This document shows, one piece after another, positions 40,510 through 50,397 of a stretch of DNA of 64,000 nucleotides. The stretch's first letter is position 1; every line of letters starts with the position of its first letter. The stretch is taken from contig NZ_JBAJIJ010000001.1 of the NCBI RefSeq assembly GCF_036867135.1, positions 1,674,001 through 1,738,000 of the forward strand, given 5' to 3'. The DNA is from Aeromicrobium sp. Sec7.5 (GTDB lineage: Bacteria > Actinomycetota > Actinomycetes > Propionibacteriales > Nocardioidaceae). The notes under the pieces were generated by a model, which worked only from the letters and a program-made list of their open reading frames with translations, had not been told where the DNA came from and made no database searches. A program made the translations under genes and the position numbers.

Positions 40510-43500
40510 CCGGCGTCGACCCACGGCCCGATCGGGTTGCCGATCCACCGGGTCTTGGCGGGCACCGACTCGCCACGCATGACCAGGGACACCGGTCCCA
40601 CGGTGGCGTGGCGGCCGAGCGAGGCGGCGGGGAGGACCACGCCGTGCGGCCCGAGGGTGGCACCTGCTGCGAGCCTGACGGTGTCCATGCTGAGTATCCG
40701 ATCATGGAACAGGTGCGTCTGCACCACGCACCCTCGGTTGACGGTGCTCCCGGCGTCGAGACGCACGAGATCGGTCTCGGGGAGCCAGTACGACTCGCAC
40801 CAGACACCGCGGCCGATCCGGGCACCGAGCGTGCGGAGCCAGGCGTTGAGCACCGGGGTCGCCAGCACGTGGCGGGTGAACCACGGCGCCGCGACCACCT
40901 CGACGAAGGCGTCCGCCAGCTCGTTGCGCCACACGAAGCCGCTCCACAGGGGGTGCCCGCCGGGACGGACGCGACCGACGAGCGTCCACTTCGCGAGCGT
41001 CGTGACGCCCGCGGCCAGGACGCCGCCGAGCGCCAGCACGACGCCGCCGAGCAGCGCGGCGACCGTGACCGACCCGTGCGCCAGGAGCCAGATCATGCCG
41101 GCCACGACGAGGACCCCGATCCAGGCCGAGACCCAGACCGCCGCGATCCGGCACACCTCGACCAGAGCGCGGAGCACCCGCAGGCGACGCGGCGGCTCGA
41201 AGGTCCGGGACGCGTCGGTGTCGCCGGAGGAGCGACGCAGCTGCACGGGTGGGCTGCCGAGCCACGACGTACCGGCCTTGGCCGTGCCCCGCCGTGGCGC
41301 CGCCGACAGCACGGCGACGAGGCCTCCCTTCGGCACCTTGCGGCCCGGCGCCGTCATGCCGGAGTTGCCGACGAAGGCGCGGCGGCCGATCTTGACCCGC
41401 TCGACCCGGAGCCAGCCCCCGCCCAGCTCGTACATGCCCAGCATCGTGTCGTCGGCGAGGAACGCGCCGTCGTTCACGGTGGTCAGGCTCGGGATCATCA
41501 GGACCGTCGACGCCTCGACGTCGGTGCCGATGCGGGCGCCGAGGAGTCGCAACCACGTCGGGGTCAGGAAGCTCGAGTAGAGCGGGAAGAGCCACGTGCG
41601 CGCCTCGTCGAGCACCCGCACGACGGTCCACGCCCGCCAGGCCTGGCTGCCGTGGATCGGGTGGGTGCCCGGCTCGAGCCGGCGCGACTGCAGCCGGACC
41701 ACGGCGACGATCGCGGCGGCGAGCACCAGACCTGCGACGACCATGATGGCCGGCACGGCGACGAACGCCGTCACGAAGGCGGACTCAGCGTCGTAGGGAA
41801 CACCCGTGACCGCGAGCCCCAGCAGGGCCGCGAGGGCGAGGCTCAGACCGGGAAGCGCCGACAGCAGGGGCGCCGTCACTCCGTAGGCGACCATCCACGC
41901 TGGACTGCGCCGCGCCTTGCTGGTGACCGACGGGCCGCGTGCCGGTCCCACGGCCTCCGCGGGTGCCCCGGACCAGTACTCGCCGGTGGGCACGGCGCCG
42001 AAGACCACGGAGCCGGGCCCGATCTCGGCGTCGTCGCCGACCTCGGCTCCTCCGGCGAGCGTGCTCCGGGTGCCGATCCGGGTTCGCTTGCCGACCTCGA
42101 CACGGCCCAGGTGGAACGTGCCGCCGTCGACCCAGTGCCCGGACACGTCGACCTCGGGCTCGATCGAGCTGTGGGCGCCCAGGGTCAGGAACCCCGTGAC
42201 GGGTGGGACCGTGTGGAGGTCGACGCCTCGACCCACGGTGCAGCCCAGCAGCTTGGCGTAGAGCGTCGTCAGCGCGGCGGAGCCGAGGCCGGTGGCCCCG
42301 ACCTCGGCCGCCAGGCGTTCGGCGAACCAGACGCGCACGTGGGTGGCCCCACCCCGCCGGTACCGACCCGGGACCACGCCCAGCAACACGAGCCGAGACA
42401 ACGCAGCAGCGACCACGATCCGGCCCGGGGGGAGCACGAGCAGCAACCACAACGGCACGACCCACGCCCAGCTCACCGCGGGGAGCCACACGGCGTCCAG
42501 GAGCTCCCGCGCCGCCAGGACCCCGAGACCGGTCCAGGCGAGCCAGCGCAGGCCGCCGACGGTGCGGGCGACGACGGTGGCCAGGGTGAGGGCGACCTGC
42601 GAGGCGAGCGGGACGGGGTGCACCGTCTCGTTGCCCTTCGCGTCGCGGCCCCGCAGGGACTCCAGGACGACCGCGAGGTCGCCGAGGGTCGGGTGCTCGT
42701 AGACGTCGGCGACCGTGAGCTCCGGCACCTCCTCGCGGACCCGCGCGACGAGCTGGGCGGCGGTCAGGCTGCCACCGCCGAGGTCGAAGAAGTCCGCGTC
42801 CGCTCCCCCGGGGCTGGCGCCGAGCAGGTCGCGCCAGATGCCCGCGAGCCACGCAGCGCCGGCGCCGAGGTCGGCCGTCGCGGACTCGTCCGAGGGCAGC
42901 GGCCACGGGAGCGCGTCGCGGTCGACCTTGCCGGACGTGCGCGTGGGGATCGTCTCGACGACTGCGAGCCGGGGCACCATCGCGGCGGGCATCGTCGCGC
43001 GGAGGTGCTGGGACGCCGACGAGGCGTCGAACGCGGGGTCGACCCGCACATAGCCGACGAGGACCGTGTTGCCCGCGGCGCTCTTGCGGATCGCCGCGGC
43101 CGCGGCGACGACCCCCGGCAGGCCGAGCAGCGCGCTGTCGAGCTCGCCGAGCTCGATCCGGCGACCACCGATCTTGACCTGGTCGTCCGCACGGCCCTGG
43201 AACAGCAGGCCGTCGGGATCGTTCAGGACGACGTCACCGCTGCGGTAGGCACGCTCCCAGCCCAAGGTCGGCATCGCGGCGTACTTCTCGGCGTCCTTCG
43301 CCGGGTCAAGGTAGCGGGCCAGACCGACGCCGCCGATGATGAGCTCCCCCGGCTCGCCCTCGGGGACGCGATGGCCCTGCGCGTCGACGACCGCGAGGTC
43401 CCAGCCGTCCAGGGGCAGCCCGATCCGCACGGGGCCCTCCGGCCCGAGCCGCGCACCGCAGGCCACGACGGTGGCCTCGGTCGGGCCGTAGGTGTTCCAG

Positions 43501-44372
43501 ACCTCGCGATCGGCCGTGGCCAGCCGGGCGCCGATCTCGGGCGGGCAGGCCTCGCCGCCGAGGATCAGCAGGCGGACGCGGTCGAGGGCCGAGGTGGGCC
43601 ACAGCGACACGAGCGTGGGCACGGTCGACACGACGGTGATGCCGTTGGCGACGAGCCAGCTCCCCAGCTCGGCGCCACTCTTGACCAAGGAACGCGGGGC
43701 CGGGACGAGGCAGGCCCCGTGCCGCCAGGCCAGCCACATCTCCTCGCACGAGGCGTCGAACGCGACCGACAGCCCGGCCATGACCCGGTCGCCCGGCCCG
43801 AGTGGCGCGTCGGCGAGGAACCAGCGTGCCTCCGCGTCGACGAACGCTGCCGCGCTGCGGTGGCGCACGGCGACGCCCTTCGGGGTGCCGGTCGAACCTG
43901 AGGTGAAGATGATCCAGGCGTCATCCTCGGTCGTGGGGAACGCGCGTTCCTCCTCGCTCAGGTCGCGCGCGGCACGGCGGAGGGCGATCTGCATCCCGTC
44001 GCCCACGACCGCTGCCACGGACGCTTCCCCCAGCACGGTGCGAGCACGTTCCGGCGGGTCATCGACGTCGACCGGCACGTAGGCGGCCCCCGCGACGACG
44101 ACGCCGGCGATCGCGGCGTACAGGTCGACCGTGCCCGAGTCGATGCGGATGCCCACCCGGTCGCCGCGGCCCACGCCGAGCGCGTGGAGCTCGTCGGCCA
44201 GGAGCGAGGCGCGCTCCCAGAACTCGGCGTAGGTGAGGACCTCGGCGCCGTTGTCGACCGCCGGGGACTCCGGCACGGTCTCGGCCGTCGTGCGCAGGAT
44301 GTCGACCAGGGTGCGCGGATCCGGCGCGGCGGCGGATCGCAGCAGGGGCGAGTCCGCAACGGGGTCGGTCAC
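40506..44372 (-). CDS. NRPS-like synthetase with epsilon-poly-lysine synthase architecture
   Basis: The 1288-residue protein has an adenylation domain at about 20-490, a carrier domain at about 500-570, and then a membrane part with tandem repeat domains (TIGR02353-type terminal region). Adenylation motifs are IIFTSGSTGTPKG (154-166), NTYGPTEA (293-300), YRSGDVV, GRADDQVKIGGRRIELGE (393-410) and TRTSGKVDRDALP. The carrier serine is S535 in DLGGGSLTA. Six or so membrane segments alternate with three blocks of hexapeptide-like repeats (about 715-790, 980-1060, 1200-1285). By-eye pocket residues D206, A207, E210, S249, I270, G272, T294, V302, V303, K482 resemble lysine-type codes. There is no condensation or thioesterase domain. 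The layout is that of Pls, which makes epsilon-poly-L-lysine; the product here is inferred. Confidence 0.88.
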   Translation of the reverse strand: MTDPVADSPLLRSAAAPDPRTLVDILRTTAETVPESPAVDNGAEVLTYAEFWERASLLADELHALGVGRGDRVGIRIDSGTVDLYAAIAGVVVAGAAYVPVDVDDPPERARTVLGEASVAAVVGDGMQIALRRAARDLSEEERAFPTTEDDAWIIFTSGSTGTPKGVAVRHRSAAAFVDAEARWFLADAPLGPGDRVMAGLSVAFDASCEEMWLAWRHGACLVPAPRSLVKSGAELGSWLVANGITVVSTVPTLVSLWPTSALDRVRLLILGGEACPPEIGARLATADREVWNTYGPTEATVVACGARLGPEGPVRIGLPLDGWDLAVVDAQGHRVPEGEPGELIIGGVGLARYLDPAKDAEKYAAMPTLGWERAYRSGDVVLNDPDGLLFQGRADDQVKIGGRRIELGELDSALLGLPGVVAAAAAIRKSAAGNTVLVGYVRVDPAFDASSASQHLRATMPAAMVPRLAVVETIPTRTSGKVDRDALPWPLPSDESATADLGAGAAWLAGIWRDLLGASPGGADADFFDLGGGSLTAAQLVARVREEVPELTVADVYEHPTLGDLAVVLESLRGRDAKGNETVHPVPLASQVALTLATVVARTVGGLRWLAWTGLGVLAARELLDAVWLPAVSWAWVVPLWLLLVLPPGRIVVAAALSRLVLLGVVPGRYRRGGATHVRVWFAERLAAEVGATGLGSAALTTLYAKLLGCTVGRGVDLHTVPPVTGFLTLGAHSSIEPEVDVSGHWVDGGTFHLGRVEVGKRTRIGTRSTLAGGAEVGDDAEIGPGSVVFGAVPTGEYWSGAPAEAVGPARGPSVTSKARRSPAWMVAYGVTAPLLSALPGLSLALAALLGLAVTGVPYDAESAFVTAFVAVPAIMVVAGLVLAAAIVAVVRLQSRRLEPGTHPIHGSQAWRAWTVVRVLDEARTWLFPLYSSFLTPTWLRLLGARIGTDVEASTVLMIPSLTTVNDGAFLADDTMLGMYELGGGWLRVERVKIGRRAFVGNSGMTAPGRKVPKGGLVAVLSAAPRRGTAKAGTSWLGSPPVQLRRSSGDTDASRTFEPPRRLRVLRALVEVCRIAAVWVSAWIGVLVVAGMIWLLAHGSVTVAALLGGVVLALGGVLAAGVTTLAKWTLVGRVRPGGHPLWSGFVWRNELADAFVEVVAAPWFTRHVLATPVLNAWLRTLGARIGRGVWCESYWLPETDLVRLDAGSTVNRGCVVQTHLFHDRILSMDTVRLAAGATLGPHGVVLPAASLGRHATVGPVSLVMRGESVPAKTRWIGNPIGPWVDAG

Positions 44373-44467
44373 CGGCGGATGGTTTCACGTCCAGGTGAAC
44401 GCGAGATGACCCGCAGGACCGGGACCGACCCGGGAACACCCACCGCACGGGTGCTGTTGGAACGACC

Positions 44468-45124
44468 ATGAGCAACAACACCGTGAAGGTCGACGTGTGG
44501 TCCGACATCGCGTGCCCGTGGTGCTTCGTCGGGAAGCGCCGCTTCGAGCAGGCCGTGGCGCGCTTCGACGGAGAGGTCGAGGTGGAGTACCACTCCTTCG
44601 AGCTCTCCCCCGAGACGCCCGTCGACTACGCCGGCTCCGAGGCCGAGTTCCTCGCGCAGCACAAGGGCCTGCCGACGCAGCAGGCCGAGCAGATGCTCGC
44701 GCAGATGACCGAGCTCGCCGCGGGCGAGGGACTGGCCTACGACTTCGGCCGCCTGCAGCACGCCAACACCGTGCTGGCCCACCAGGCGCTGCACCACGCC
44801 AAGGCGCACGGCCGGCAGACCGAGCTCAAGGAGCGGCTCCTGGCGGCGTACTTCGAGCAGGGTCTGAACCTCAACCACGTCGAGGTGCTCGCCGACCTCG
44901 CCGCCGAGGTGGGGCTCGACCGCGACGCGGTGCTCGCCGACCTCGCTGAGGGCACCCACCTCGAGGCAGTGCGCGCCGATCAGGAGCAGGCGATCGAGTA
45001 CGGCATCGGCGGCGTCCCGTTCTACGTCTTCGACGGCCGTCTGGCGGTCTCCGGCGCGCAGTCCCCCGACGTCTTCGTGTCGGCACTCGAGCGGGTCGCG
45101 CAGGAGTCGGGACAACCCGCATGA
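44468..45124 (+). CDS. DsbA-family oxidoreductase (FrnE-like)
   Basis: The 218-residue protein has the thioredoxin-fold CXXC motif in SDIACPWCFVGKRRFE at about 13-28, the DsbA helical insertion, and the cis-Pro loop GGVPFYVFDG near the C terminus. It has no signal peptide, as is usual for cytoplasmic FrnE-type proteins, some of which are disulfide isomerases or dithiol oxidoreductases. It is divergent from the NRPS-like gene by 95 bases and overlaps a tiny downstream gene by ATGA. Confidence 0.9.
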   Translation: MSNNTVKVDVWSDIACPWCFVGKRRFEQAVARFDGEVEVEYHSFELSPETPVDYAGSEAEFLAQHKGLPTQQAEQMLAQMTELAAGEGLAYDFGRLQHANTVLAHQALHHAKAHGRQTELKERLLAAYFEQGLNLNHVEVLADLAAEVGLDRDAVLADLAEGTHLEAVRADQEQAIEYGIGGVPFYVFDGRLAVSGAQSPDVFVSALERVAQESGQPA

Positions 45125-45255
45125 CCGGCCCCTTCGAGCTGGTCGGTGACGCCGACGCGCCCGTGTGCGTCGACGACGTCTGCGCACTGCCCGCGGACGC
45201 CGTCGGGGCCGTGCCCGCAGGTGCGGACACGGCCCCGACGGACGAGCAGGGCTAG
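45121..45255 (+). CDS. 44-residue protein coupled to the DsbA-like gene
   Basis: An ATG overlapping the DsbA-like stop (ATGA at 45121-45124) opens a 44-residue frame ending at a TAG. It is acidic and Ala/Pro-rich with two cysteines in VCVDDVC. Its position suggests co-translation with the oxidoreductase. It ends one base before the convergent stress-protein stop. Whether it is made is not known; a redox partner or substrate role is only a guess. Confidence 0.5.
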   Translation: MTGPFELVGDADAPVCVDDVCALPADAVGAVPAGADTAPTDEQG

Positions 45256-45256
45256 G

Positions 45257-45664
45257 TCAGACCAGGTCGGTGCCGGCCTCCGGCTTCACGGCCAGGACGG
45301 GGCACGGCGCGTCGAGGATGATGCGCTGCGCGACGCTGCCCAGCAGCATCTTGCCGACCGGCGACCGGTGCCGGATGCCGACGACCGCGAGGGTCGCGGC
45401 GGTCGTGCGGATCTCCTCGACCACGGCGGTCGCGACGTCGTCCACGACGCCGTGCGCGACCCGCACCTCGAGCCCCAGCGCCGTGACCGCGGCCGTCACC
45501 CGCGCGATCTCGTCGTCGGCGGCGTAGCGCCGGTCGACGAGCGCGTCGCCGCGTGTCACGTTGACGACCACCAGGTCCTCGCGCCTCTGCTCCGCCTGGG
45601 CCACCCCGTGCGCCAGTGCGGCTGCTCCGAAGTCGTCGGCCGACCAGGCCACCACGACCGTCAT
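45257..45664 (-). CDS. Universal stress protein (UspA family)
   Basis: The 135-residue single-domain Usp has [15 protein letters not shown] at the N terminus and the nucleotide-binding [32 protein letters not shown] pattern (G-2X-G-9X-G-S/T). AGGAGG precedes the ATG at 45664, and the start overlaps the tctA stop. It is therefore the last gene of the tct operon. A role in sensing ATP or energy status in connection with the transporter is plausible but inferred. Confidence 0.9.
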   Translation of the reverse strand: MTVVVAWSADDFGAAALAHGVAQAEQRREDLVVVNVTRGDALVDRRYAADDEIARVTAAVTALGLEVRVAHGVVDDVATAVVEEIRTTAATLAVVGIRHRSPVGKMLLGSVAQRIILDAPCPVLAVKPEAGTDLV

Positions 45665-47169
45665 ACGGACACCTCCTGCTTCTCGTTCTCCGGATCGGAC
45701 GTGCCGGCTCCCGCTCGGCGTCCCGCCACGATCGTGCCGACCAGCAGCAGCGCCATGACGAGGTAGACCACGACGGCGACCGGCTCGCCCCACAGCGTCG
45801 AGACGTCACCCTGCGAGATCGCGAGTGCCTGCGTGAGCTGGAGCTCCAGCAGCGGACCGAGAATCACGCCGATGATGAGCGGCAGCACGGGGAGCCCGAA
45901 CCGTCGCATCGCCAGGCCCAGCAGGCCCAGCAGGCCCAGGAGCCCGAGGTCGAACGCGTCGAAGTTGACGCTGTAGGCGCCGAGTGACGCGAAGAACAGG
46001 ATTCCGGCGTACAGGTAGGGCCGCGGGATCTGCAGGAGCTTGGCCCACACCGGCGCGAGCGGCAGGTTGATGACCAGCAGCAGGGTGTTCGCGATGAACA
46101 GGCTCGCGAGCAGGGCCCACACGAGATCGGGATTGGCGTCCATGAACTGCGGGCCGGGCTGCAGGCCGTAGTTCTGCATCGCCACCAGGATGACCGCGGC
46201 GGTCGCCGTGGTGGGCAGGCCGATCGCGAGCAGCGGCACGAGCGTGCCCGCGGCCGAGGCGTTGTTCGCGGCCTCGGGACCGGCGACGCCCTCGATGGCT
46301 CCGTGGCCGAACTCCTCGGGGTGCTTCGTGAGGCGACGCTCCGTGATGTAGGACAGGAACGTCGGGACCTCGGCACCACCGGCCGGCAGCGCGCCGAACG
46401 GGAACCCGAAGGCCGTCCCGCGCAGCCACGGCTTCCACGACCGACCCCAGTCGGCGCGGCTCATCCAGGGCTGGCCGACCGGGATGATCTCGAGGGGCTT
46501 GCGACGCAGGTGCGCCGCGACCCACAGGGCCTCGCCGATCGCGAAGATCGCCACGGCGACGACCACGATGTCGATGCCGTCGGCGAGCTTGGCCTCACCG
46601 AAGGTCAGACGCGCCTGACCGGTCGACGTGCCGATCAGGCCGATCGACAGTCCCAGGAACAGCGCCACGAAACCTCGCAGCTTCGACGACCCGAGCACCG
46701 CGGTGACGGCGAACAGGGCGAGCAGCATGATGGCGAAGTAGGACGGGGCGCCGAGCTGGACGACGAGGTCGGCGATGTTCGGCGCGAGCACCACGAGCAG
46801 GACCGTCCCGATCGTGCCCGCGATGAACGAGCCGACGGCCGCCGTGGCGAGGGCCTGGGCCGCCCGGCCCTTCTTGGCCATCTTGTTGCCCTCGAGGGCC
46901 GTGACGACCGAGGAGGACTCCCCCGGCGTGTTCAGCAGGATCGAGGTCGTCGATCCGCCGTACATGCCGCCGTAGTAGATGCCCGCGAACAGGATGAGTG
47001 CGCTGCTCGGCGAGACGCTGTACGTCACGGGCAGCAGCAGGGCCACGGTCATGGCCGGGCCGATGCCCGGCAGCACGCCGACGGCGGTGCCCAGCAGCAC
47101 GCCGATCACGGCGAACAGGAGGTTGGTGGGGGTCAGCGCGGTGGCGAACCCGTCGAGGAGCAGCTCCAT
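45661..47169 (-). CDS. tctA: Tripartite tricarboxylate transporter, large permease TctA
   Basis: The 502-residue protein has about twelve membrane segments. The family motif is [21 protein letters not shown] near the N terminus, followed by [20 protein letters not shown]; a second copy of the pseudo-repeat lies near [19 protein letters not shown]. TctA forms the translocation path for citrate or another carboxylate with TctB and the binding protein TctC. It starts one base after tctB and overlaps the stress-protein gene. Confidence 0.94.
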   Translation of the reverse strand: MELLLDGFATALTPTNLLFAVIGVLLGTAVGVLPGIGPAMTVALLLPVTYSVSPSSALILFAGIYYGGMYGGSTTSILLNTPGESSSVVTALEGNKMAKKGRAAQALATAAVGSFIAGTIGTVLLVVLAPNIADLVVQLGAPSYFAIMLLALFAVTAVLGSSKLRGFVALFLGLSIGLIGTSTGQARLTFGEAKLADGIDIVVVAVAIFAIGEALWVAAHLRRKPLEIIPVGQPWMSRADWGRSWKPWLRGTAFGFPFGALPAGGAEVPTFLSYITERRLTKHPEEFGHGAIEGVAGPEAANNASAAGTLVPLLAIGLPTTATAAVILVAMQNYGLQPGPQFMDANPDLVWALLASLFIANTLLLVINLPLAPVWAKLLQIPRPYLYAGILFFASLGAYSVNFDAFDLGLLGLLGLLGLAMRRFGLPVLPLIIGVILGPLLELQLTQALAISQGDVSTLWGEPVAVVVYLVMALLLVGTIVAGRRAGAGTSDPENEKQEVSV

Positions 47170-47170
47170 G

Positions 47171-47704
47171 TCAGAGCACCCCGTCCAGGACGCCCGCGGG
47201 GATCGGGATGCCGAGCCCCACGTAGAGCCCGTACCAGGTCAGCAGCGACAGTGCCACGCCGATGCCGATGTCGAGGATCAGCCGGCGACTGCCGAGGATG
47301 CGCGCGGTGCCGACGAACAGGAAGGCTCCCACGATCGCCCAGCCGAGCCAGCCGATCGTGAGCACGACGACCGAGAACACGACCCCGAGCTTGGCCACCG
47401 TGGCCCAGTCGCTGCCCTGGGTCAGGTCGATGTCCTCGCCGTCCTCGGCCTCGGCCACGTCACCGCGCCAGGTGGCGATGGCGAGCAGCGCGGACAGGAG
47501 CACGAGGACCGTGCCGATCACGAATCCGAAGGCGTACGGCTGGACCGGTTGGTCGGCGAAGCCCTTCTCGAGGCCTGAGGCGTCGACCAGGACCAGCACG
47601 CCGACGACGAGCAGGAACGCCGCCAGTCCGTACTGCGCGGTGTCGACGACCTTCCCGCGTGCAGGCACGCGGGTGTCGTGGGTGATGTCGGTGTCGGTGC
47701 TCAT
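47171..47704 (-). CDS. tctB: Tripartite tricarboxylate transporter, small permease TctB
   Basis: The 177-residue protein has four membrane segments, as expected for TctB: about 23-42, 58-80, 113-130 and 145-170. The sequence between is variable in this family. An acidic cytoplasmic stretch ([10 protein letters not shown]) lies in the centre. The ATG at 47704 overlaps the tctC stop (ATGA). Confidence 0.88.
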   Translation of the reverse strand: MSTDTDITHDTRVPARGKVVDTAQYGLAAFLLVVGVLVLVDASGLEKGFADQPVQPYAFGFVIGTVLVLLSALLAIATWRGDVAEAEDGEDIDLTQGSDWATVAKLGVVFSVVVLTIGWLGWAIVGAFLFVGTARILGSRRLILDIGIGVALSLLTWYGLYVGLGIPIPAGVLDGVL

Positions 47705-48690
47705 GCCAGTCCCAGCTCCTTCAGCGTCTGCTCGACGCGGTCGTTCTGGTCGATGAGGAACTCCTCGAACTCCTGGCCGACCATGAAGTTGTCGATCCAT
47801 CCGTTGCGCTCGAGGGCCTCGTCCCACTCGGGCGTCTCGCGCATCTCGGTCAGGAGGTCCACGAGCTCCTGACGGGCCTCGGTCGAGATCCCCGGGGGTG
47901 CGAGAACACCGCGCCAGTTCAGGAACTCCATGTCGACGCCCCCCTCGCGGAGCGTCGGGGCGTCGACGGTCTCGAGGCGCTCGGCGCCCGAGACCGCGAG
48001 GACGCGCAGCTCGCCGCTGTCGATCTGGCCCTGGAACTCGCCGAGCCCCGACATGCCGACGTCGATCTTCTCGCCGAGCAGCGCGGTCGTGAGCGGACCG
48101 CCGCCGTCGTAGGAGATGTAGTTGACGTCGTTCGGATCGATGCCGACGGTCTGCGCCAGCTGCATCGGGAAGAGGTGATCGGGGCCACCGGGTGAGGAGC
48201 CGCCACCGACCGTGATGCTGCCCGGATCGGCCTTCCAGGCCTCGACCAGGTCGTCCAGCGTCTGGAAGGGCGAGTCCGCCGGGACGAGGATGCCCTCGGC
48301 CTCCGCGACGAGCCCGGCGATCGGGGTGGCCCGGTCGACCGTGGCGTCGGACCGGTTGGTGAACACGGCACCGACGACGCCCAGGCCCATCAGGAGCATG
48401 ACGTCCTCGGACCCCTCCTCGTTGAGCAGCCGCTGCATCGCGACGGTGCCGCTCGCACCGATGACGTTGTTGATCTCGAACCGACCGGTCAGCCCCTCCT
48501 GCTCCATCGTCTGGGCCGCCGCACGACCGGTGAGGTCGTAGCCGCCACCGGGGCTGTTGGGGATCATCATCCGCAGCCGTCGGTTGTCGGGGTCGGTGCC
48601 GTCACGCGTCACACCACACGCGGATACGGTGGCGACGAGGACGGCGGCGAGGGCCAGTGCGAGAGCACGGCTCCATCGACGTGATGTCAT
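47701..48690 (-). CDS. tctC: Tripartite tricarboxylate transporter substrate-binding lipoprotein TctC
   Basis: The 329-residue protein has a lipoprotein signal with hydrophobic core ALALALAAVLVATVSAC; the Cys at about residue 25 would be acylated. The mature part has the TctC/Bug fold features LRMMIPNSPGGGYDLTGR and GSITVGGGSSPGGPDHL, where two loops hold the carboxylate. AGGAGG lies just before the ATG at 48690. The ligand is a di- or tricarboxylate by family, not determined here. It is divergent from the sensor kinase gene. Confidence 0.93.
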   Translation of the reverse strand: MTSRRWSRALALALAAVLVATVSACGVTRDGTDPDNRRLRMMIPNSPGGGYDLTGRAAAQTMEQEGLTGRFEINNVIGASGTVAMQRLLNEEGSEDVMLLMGLGVVGAVFTNRSDATVDRATPIAGLVAEAEGILVPADSPFQTLDDLVEAWKADPGSITVGGGSSPGGPDHLFPMQLAQTVGIDPNDVNYISYDGGGPLTTALLGEKIDVGMSGLGEFQGQIDSGELRVLAVSGAERLETVDAPTLREGGVDMEFLNWRGVLAPPGISTEARQELVDLLTEMRETPEWDEALERNGWIDNFMVGQEFEEFLIDQNDRVEQTLKELGLA

Positions 48691-48771
48691 GGTTCCTCCT
48701 GGGTCACGACGATCCTGCGCGATGATGTGGGCTGCGTCACTCTTCTGGACGCAAAGGAGGTTGTGGTCGTT
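48691..48771. promoter_or_regulatory. Divergent control region tctC / sensor kinase
   Basis: This 80-base region separates the transporter operon from the two-component system. It carries both ribosome sites (AGGAGG for tctC on the minus strand, AAAGGAGG at 48753-48760 for the kinase). It is the likely binding place of the response regulator, but I see no clear palindrome. Confidence 0.5.
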
Positions 48772-50397
48772 GTGGTCATGCGTCGCACCCGGCTGACACT
48801 CGCCGGCCAGGTCCTCGTCCTGCAGCTCGTGGTCATGAGCGGAGTCCTCGTCGTGATCGCGATCATCTCGGTGCGGCAGAGCACCGAGACCTTCCAGGCG
48901 ACCCGTGGCAGCGCCATGCGGTCGGTGGCCGAGTACACCTCGAACGTCTCGGTCGTGCGTGACCAGGTCGACGAGGTCGGCGCCACGCGGGCCCTGGCGC
49001 CCACGGTCGATCGCAGCCTGCAGCTCTCGGGCGCCACGACGGTGGCGATCGCCGACGCGAACGGCACGATCGTCGCCTCGTCCGACCCGCAGGAGGTCGG
49101 TACGCAGGCCGTCCTCGGTGACAGCAGGATCCAGGAGGGCCGCGGCTGGAGCGGCGACCTCACGATCGACGGCGCGCGGGTCGTGGTGGCGCACGCCCCC
49201 GTCATCGGCGACGAGGGCACCCTGCTCGGATTCACGATCGCCTCGCAGGAGTATCCGCGGCTGTGGGACCGCATCACCGACGAGACCACCGACCTCGCAC
49301 TCTTCCTCGGCATCGGGGCGCTCGCGGGCGGGCTCGGCACGTGGTGGGTCTCGCACCTGCTCAAGCGGCGCACCCGTGGCCTCGGCAGCGCCGAGATCGC
49401 GACGCTGGCGGACCACCGCGAGGCCCTGCTGCACAGCATCGGCGAGGGCGTCGTGGCGATCGACCCGTCCGGCCGGGTGACGCTCCTCAACGACGGCGCC
49501 CGGGCGTTGCTCGGTCTCCGCGACGAGGTGATCGGACGCCCCGTCCAGTCGCTGGACCTGCCGGACGACGTGCGGAGCCTGCTGGCCGACCACGACGACG
49601 CGCACGACGAGGTCGTCGTGGTCGGCGACCGGGTCCTGGTCGTCAACCGCCGCGCGGCGCGCAGCCACGGGCGTGGCATCGGAAGCGTCACGACCATGCG
49701 CGACCGGACCGAGCTCGTCTCGCTGCAGAACCAGCTCAGCTCGAATCTCTCGATCAGCGACACTCTGCGCGCCCAGACGCACGAGTTCGCCAACCGCCTG
49801 CACACGATCTCCGGCCTGGTCGAGCTCGAGGAGTACGACGAGCTCGCCCAGCTGCTCGGGACGCTGACCCGGGAGCGCGCCGCGCTCGACGCGCGGATCC
49901 GTGACCGGGTCGAGGACCCGGCCGTCGCGGCGCTGCTCGTCGCCAAGTCGTCCGCCGCGACCGAGGTCGCCGTCCGGCTCACGCTGCACGACGCGGCCCA
50001 TCTGCCCGCCGTGGCACCGGACCTGTCCGCCGACCTCACCACGGTGATCGGCAACCTGATCGACAACGCGATCGACGCCAGTCGCGGTCAGGACCCGGCG
50101 CAGGTCGAGGTGACGATGGGCGTCGTCGGACGGGATGTCGTCGTGGCCGTCACCGACACGGGCCCCGGCGTACCGGACGACCTGCGCGACTCGATCTTCG
50201 TGCGCGGCTTCTCGACCAAGCCCGAGGTGCTGGGCGGACGCGGGATCGGCCTGCCCCTCGTGCGCGTCATCGCCGCACGCCGCGGCGGTCGGGTCGACGT
50301 CGTGGACCCCGGGCAGCGCGGCGCGCGCTTCGAGGTCAGGGTGCCGCTGGTCTCCCCCATCCCACGTCCGGCCACCTCCGGGGCGCCGCGCCCGTGA
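48772..50397 (+). CDS. Sensor histidine kinase, CitA/DcuS type
   Basis: The protein has about 541 residues. Two membrane segments (about 10-36 and 180-205) flank an extracytoplasmic PAS-like sensor domain with AIADANGTIVASSDPQEVG. A cytoplasmic PAS domain follows (HSIGEGVVAIDPSGRVTLLN). The phosphoacceptor is in QTHEFANRLHTISGL, the N box is GNLIDNAIDA, and ATP-binding G boxes are DTGPGVPDD and GGRGIGLPLV. These are typical of carboxylate sensors. The GTG at 48772 lies 11 bases after GGAGG; an ATG at 48778 is an alternative. It overlaps the response regulator by GTGA and probably senses the substrate of the divergent transporter. Confidence 0.92.
   Translation: MVMRRTRLTLAGQVLVLQLVVMSGVLVVIAIISVRQSTETFQATRGSAMRSVAEYTSNVSVVRDQVDEVGATRALAPTVDRSLQLSGATTVAIADANGTIVASSDPQEVGTQAVLGDSRIQEGRGWSGDLTIDGARVVVAHAPVIGDEGTLLGFTIASQEYPRLWDRITDETTDLALFLGIGALAGGLGTWWVSHLLKRRTRGLGSAEIATLADHREALLHSIGEGVVAIDPSGRVTLLNDGARALLGLRDEVIGRPVQSLDLPDDVRSLLADHDDAHDEVVVVGDRVLVVNRRAARSHGRGIGSVTTMRDRTELVSLQNQLSSNLSISDTLRAQTHEFANRLHTISGLVELEEYDELAQLLGTLTRERAALDARIRDRVEDPAVAALLVAKSSAATEVAVRLTLHDAAHLPAVAPDLSADLTTVIGNLIDNAIDASRGQDPAQVEVTMGVVGRDVVVAVTDTGPGVPDDLRDSIFVRGFSTKPEVLGGRGIGLPLVRVIAARRGGRVDVVDPGQRGARFEVRVPLVSPIPRPATSGAPRP

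Noticed and set aside
44384..44402. GGTTTCACGTCCAGGTGAA near the NRPS-like start resembled a parS site.
   Set aside because: Only one half matches TGTTTCACGTGAAACA and the other half has several mismatches. No parB is nearby.
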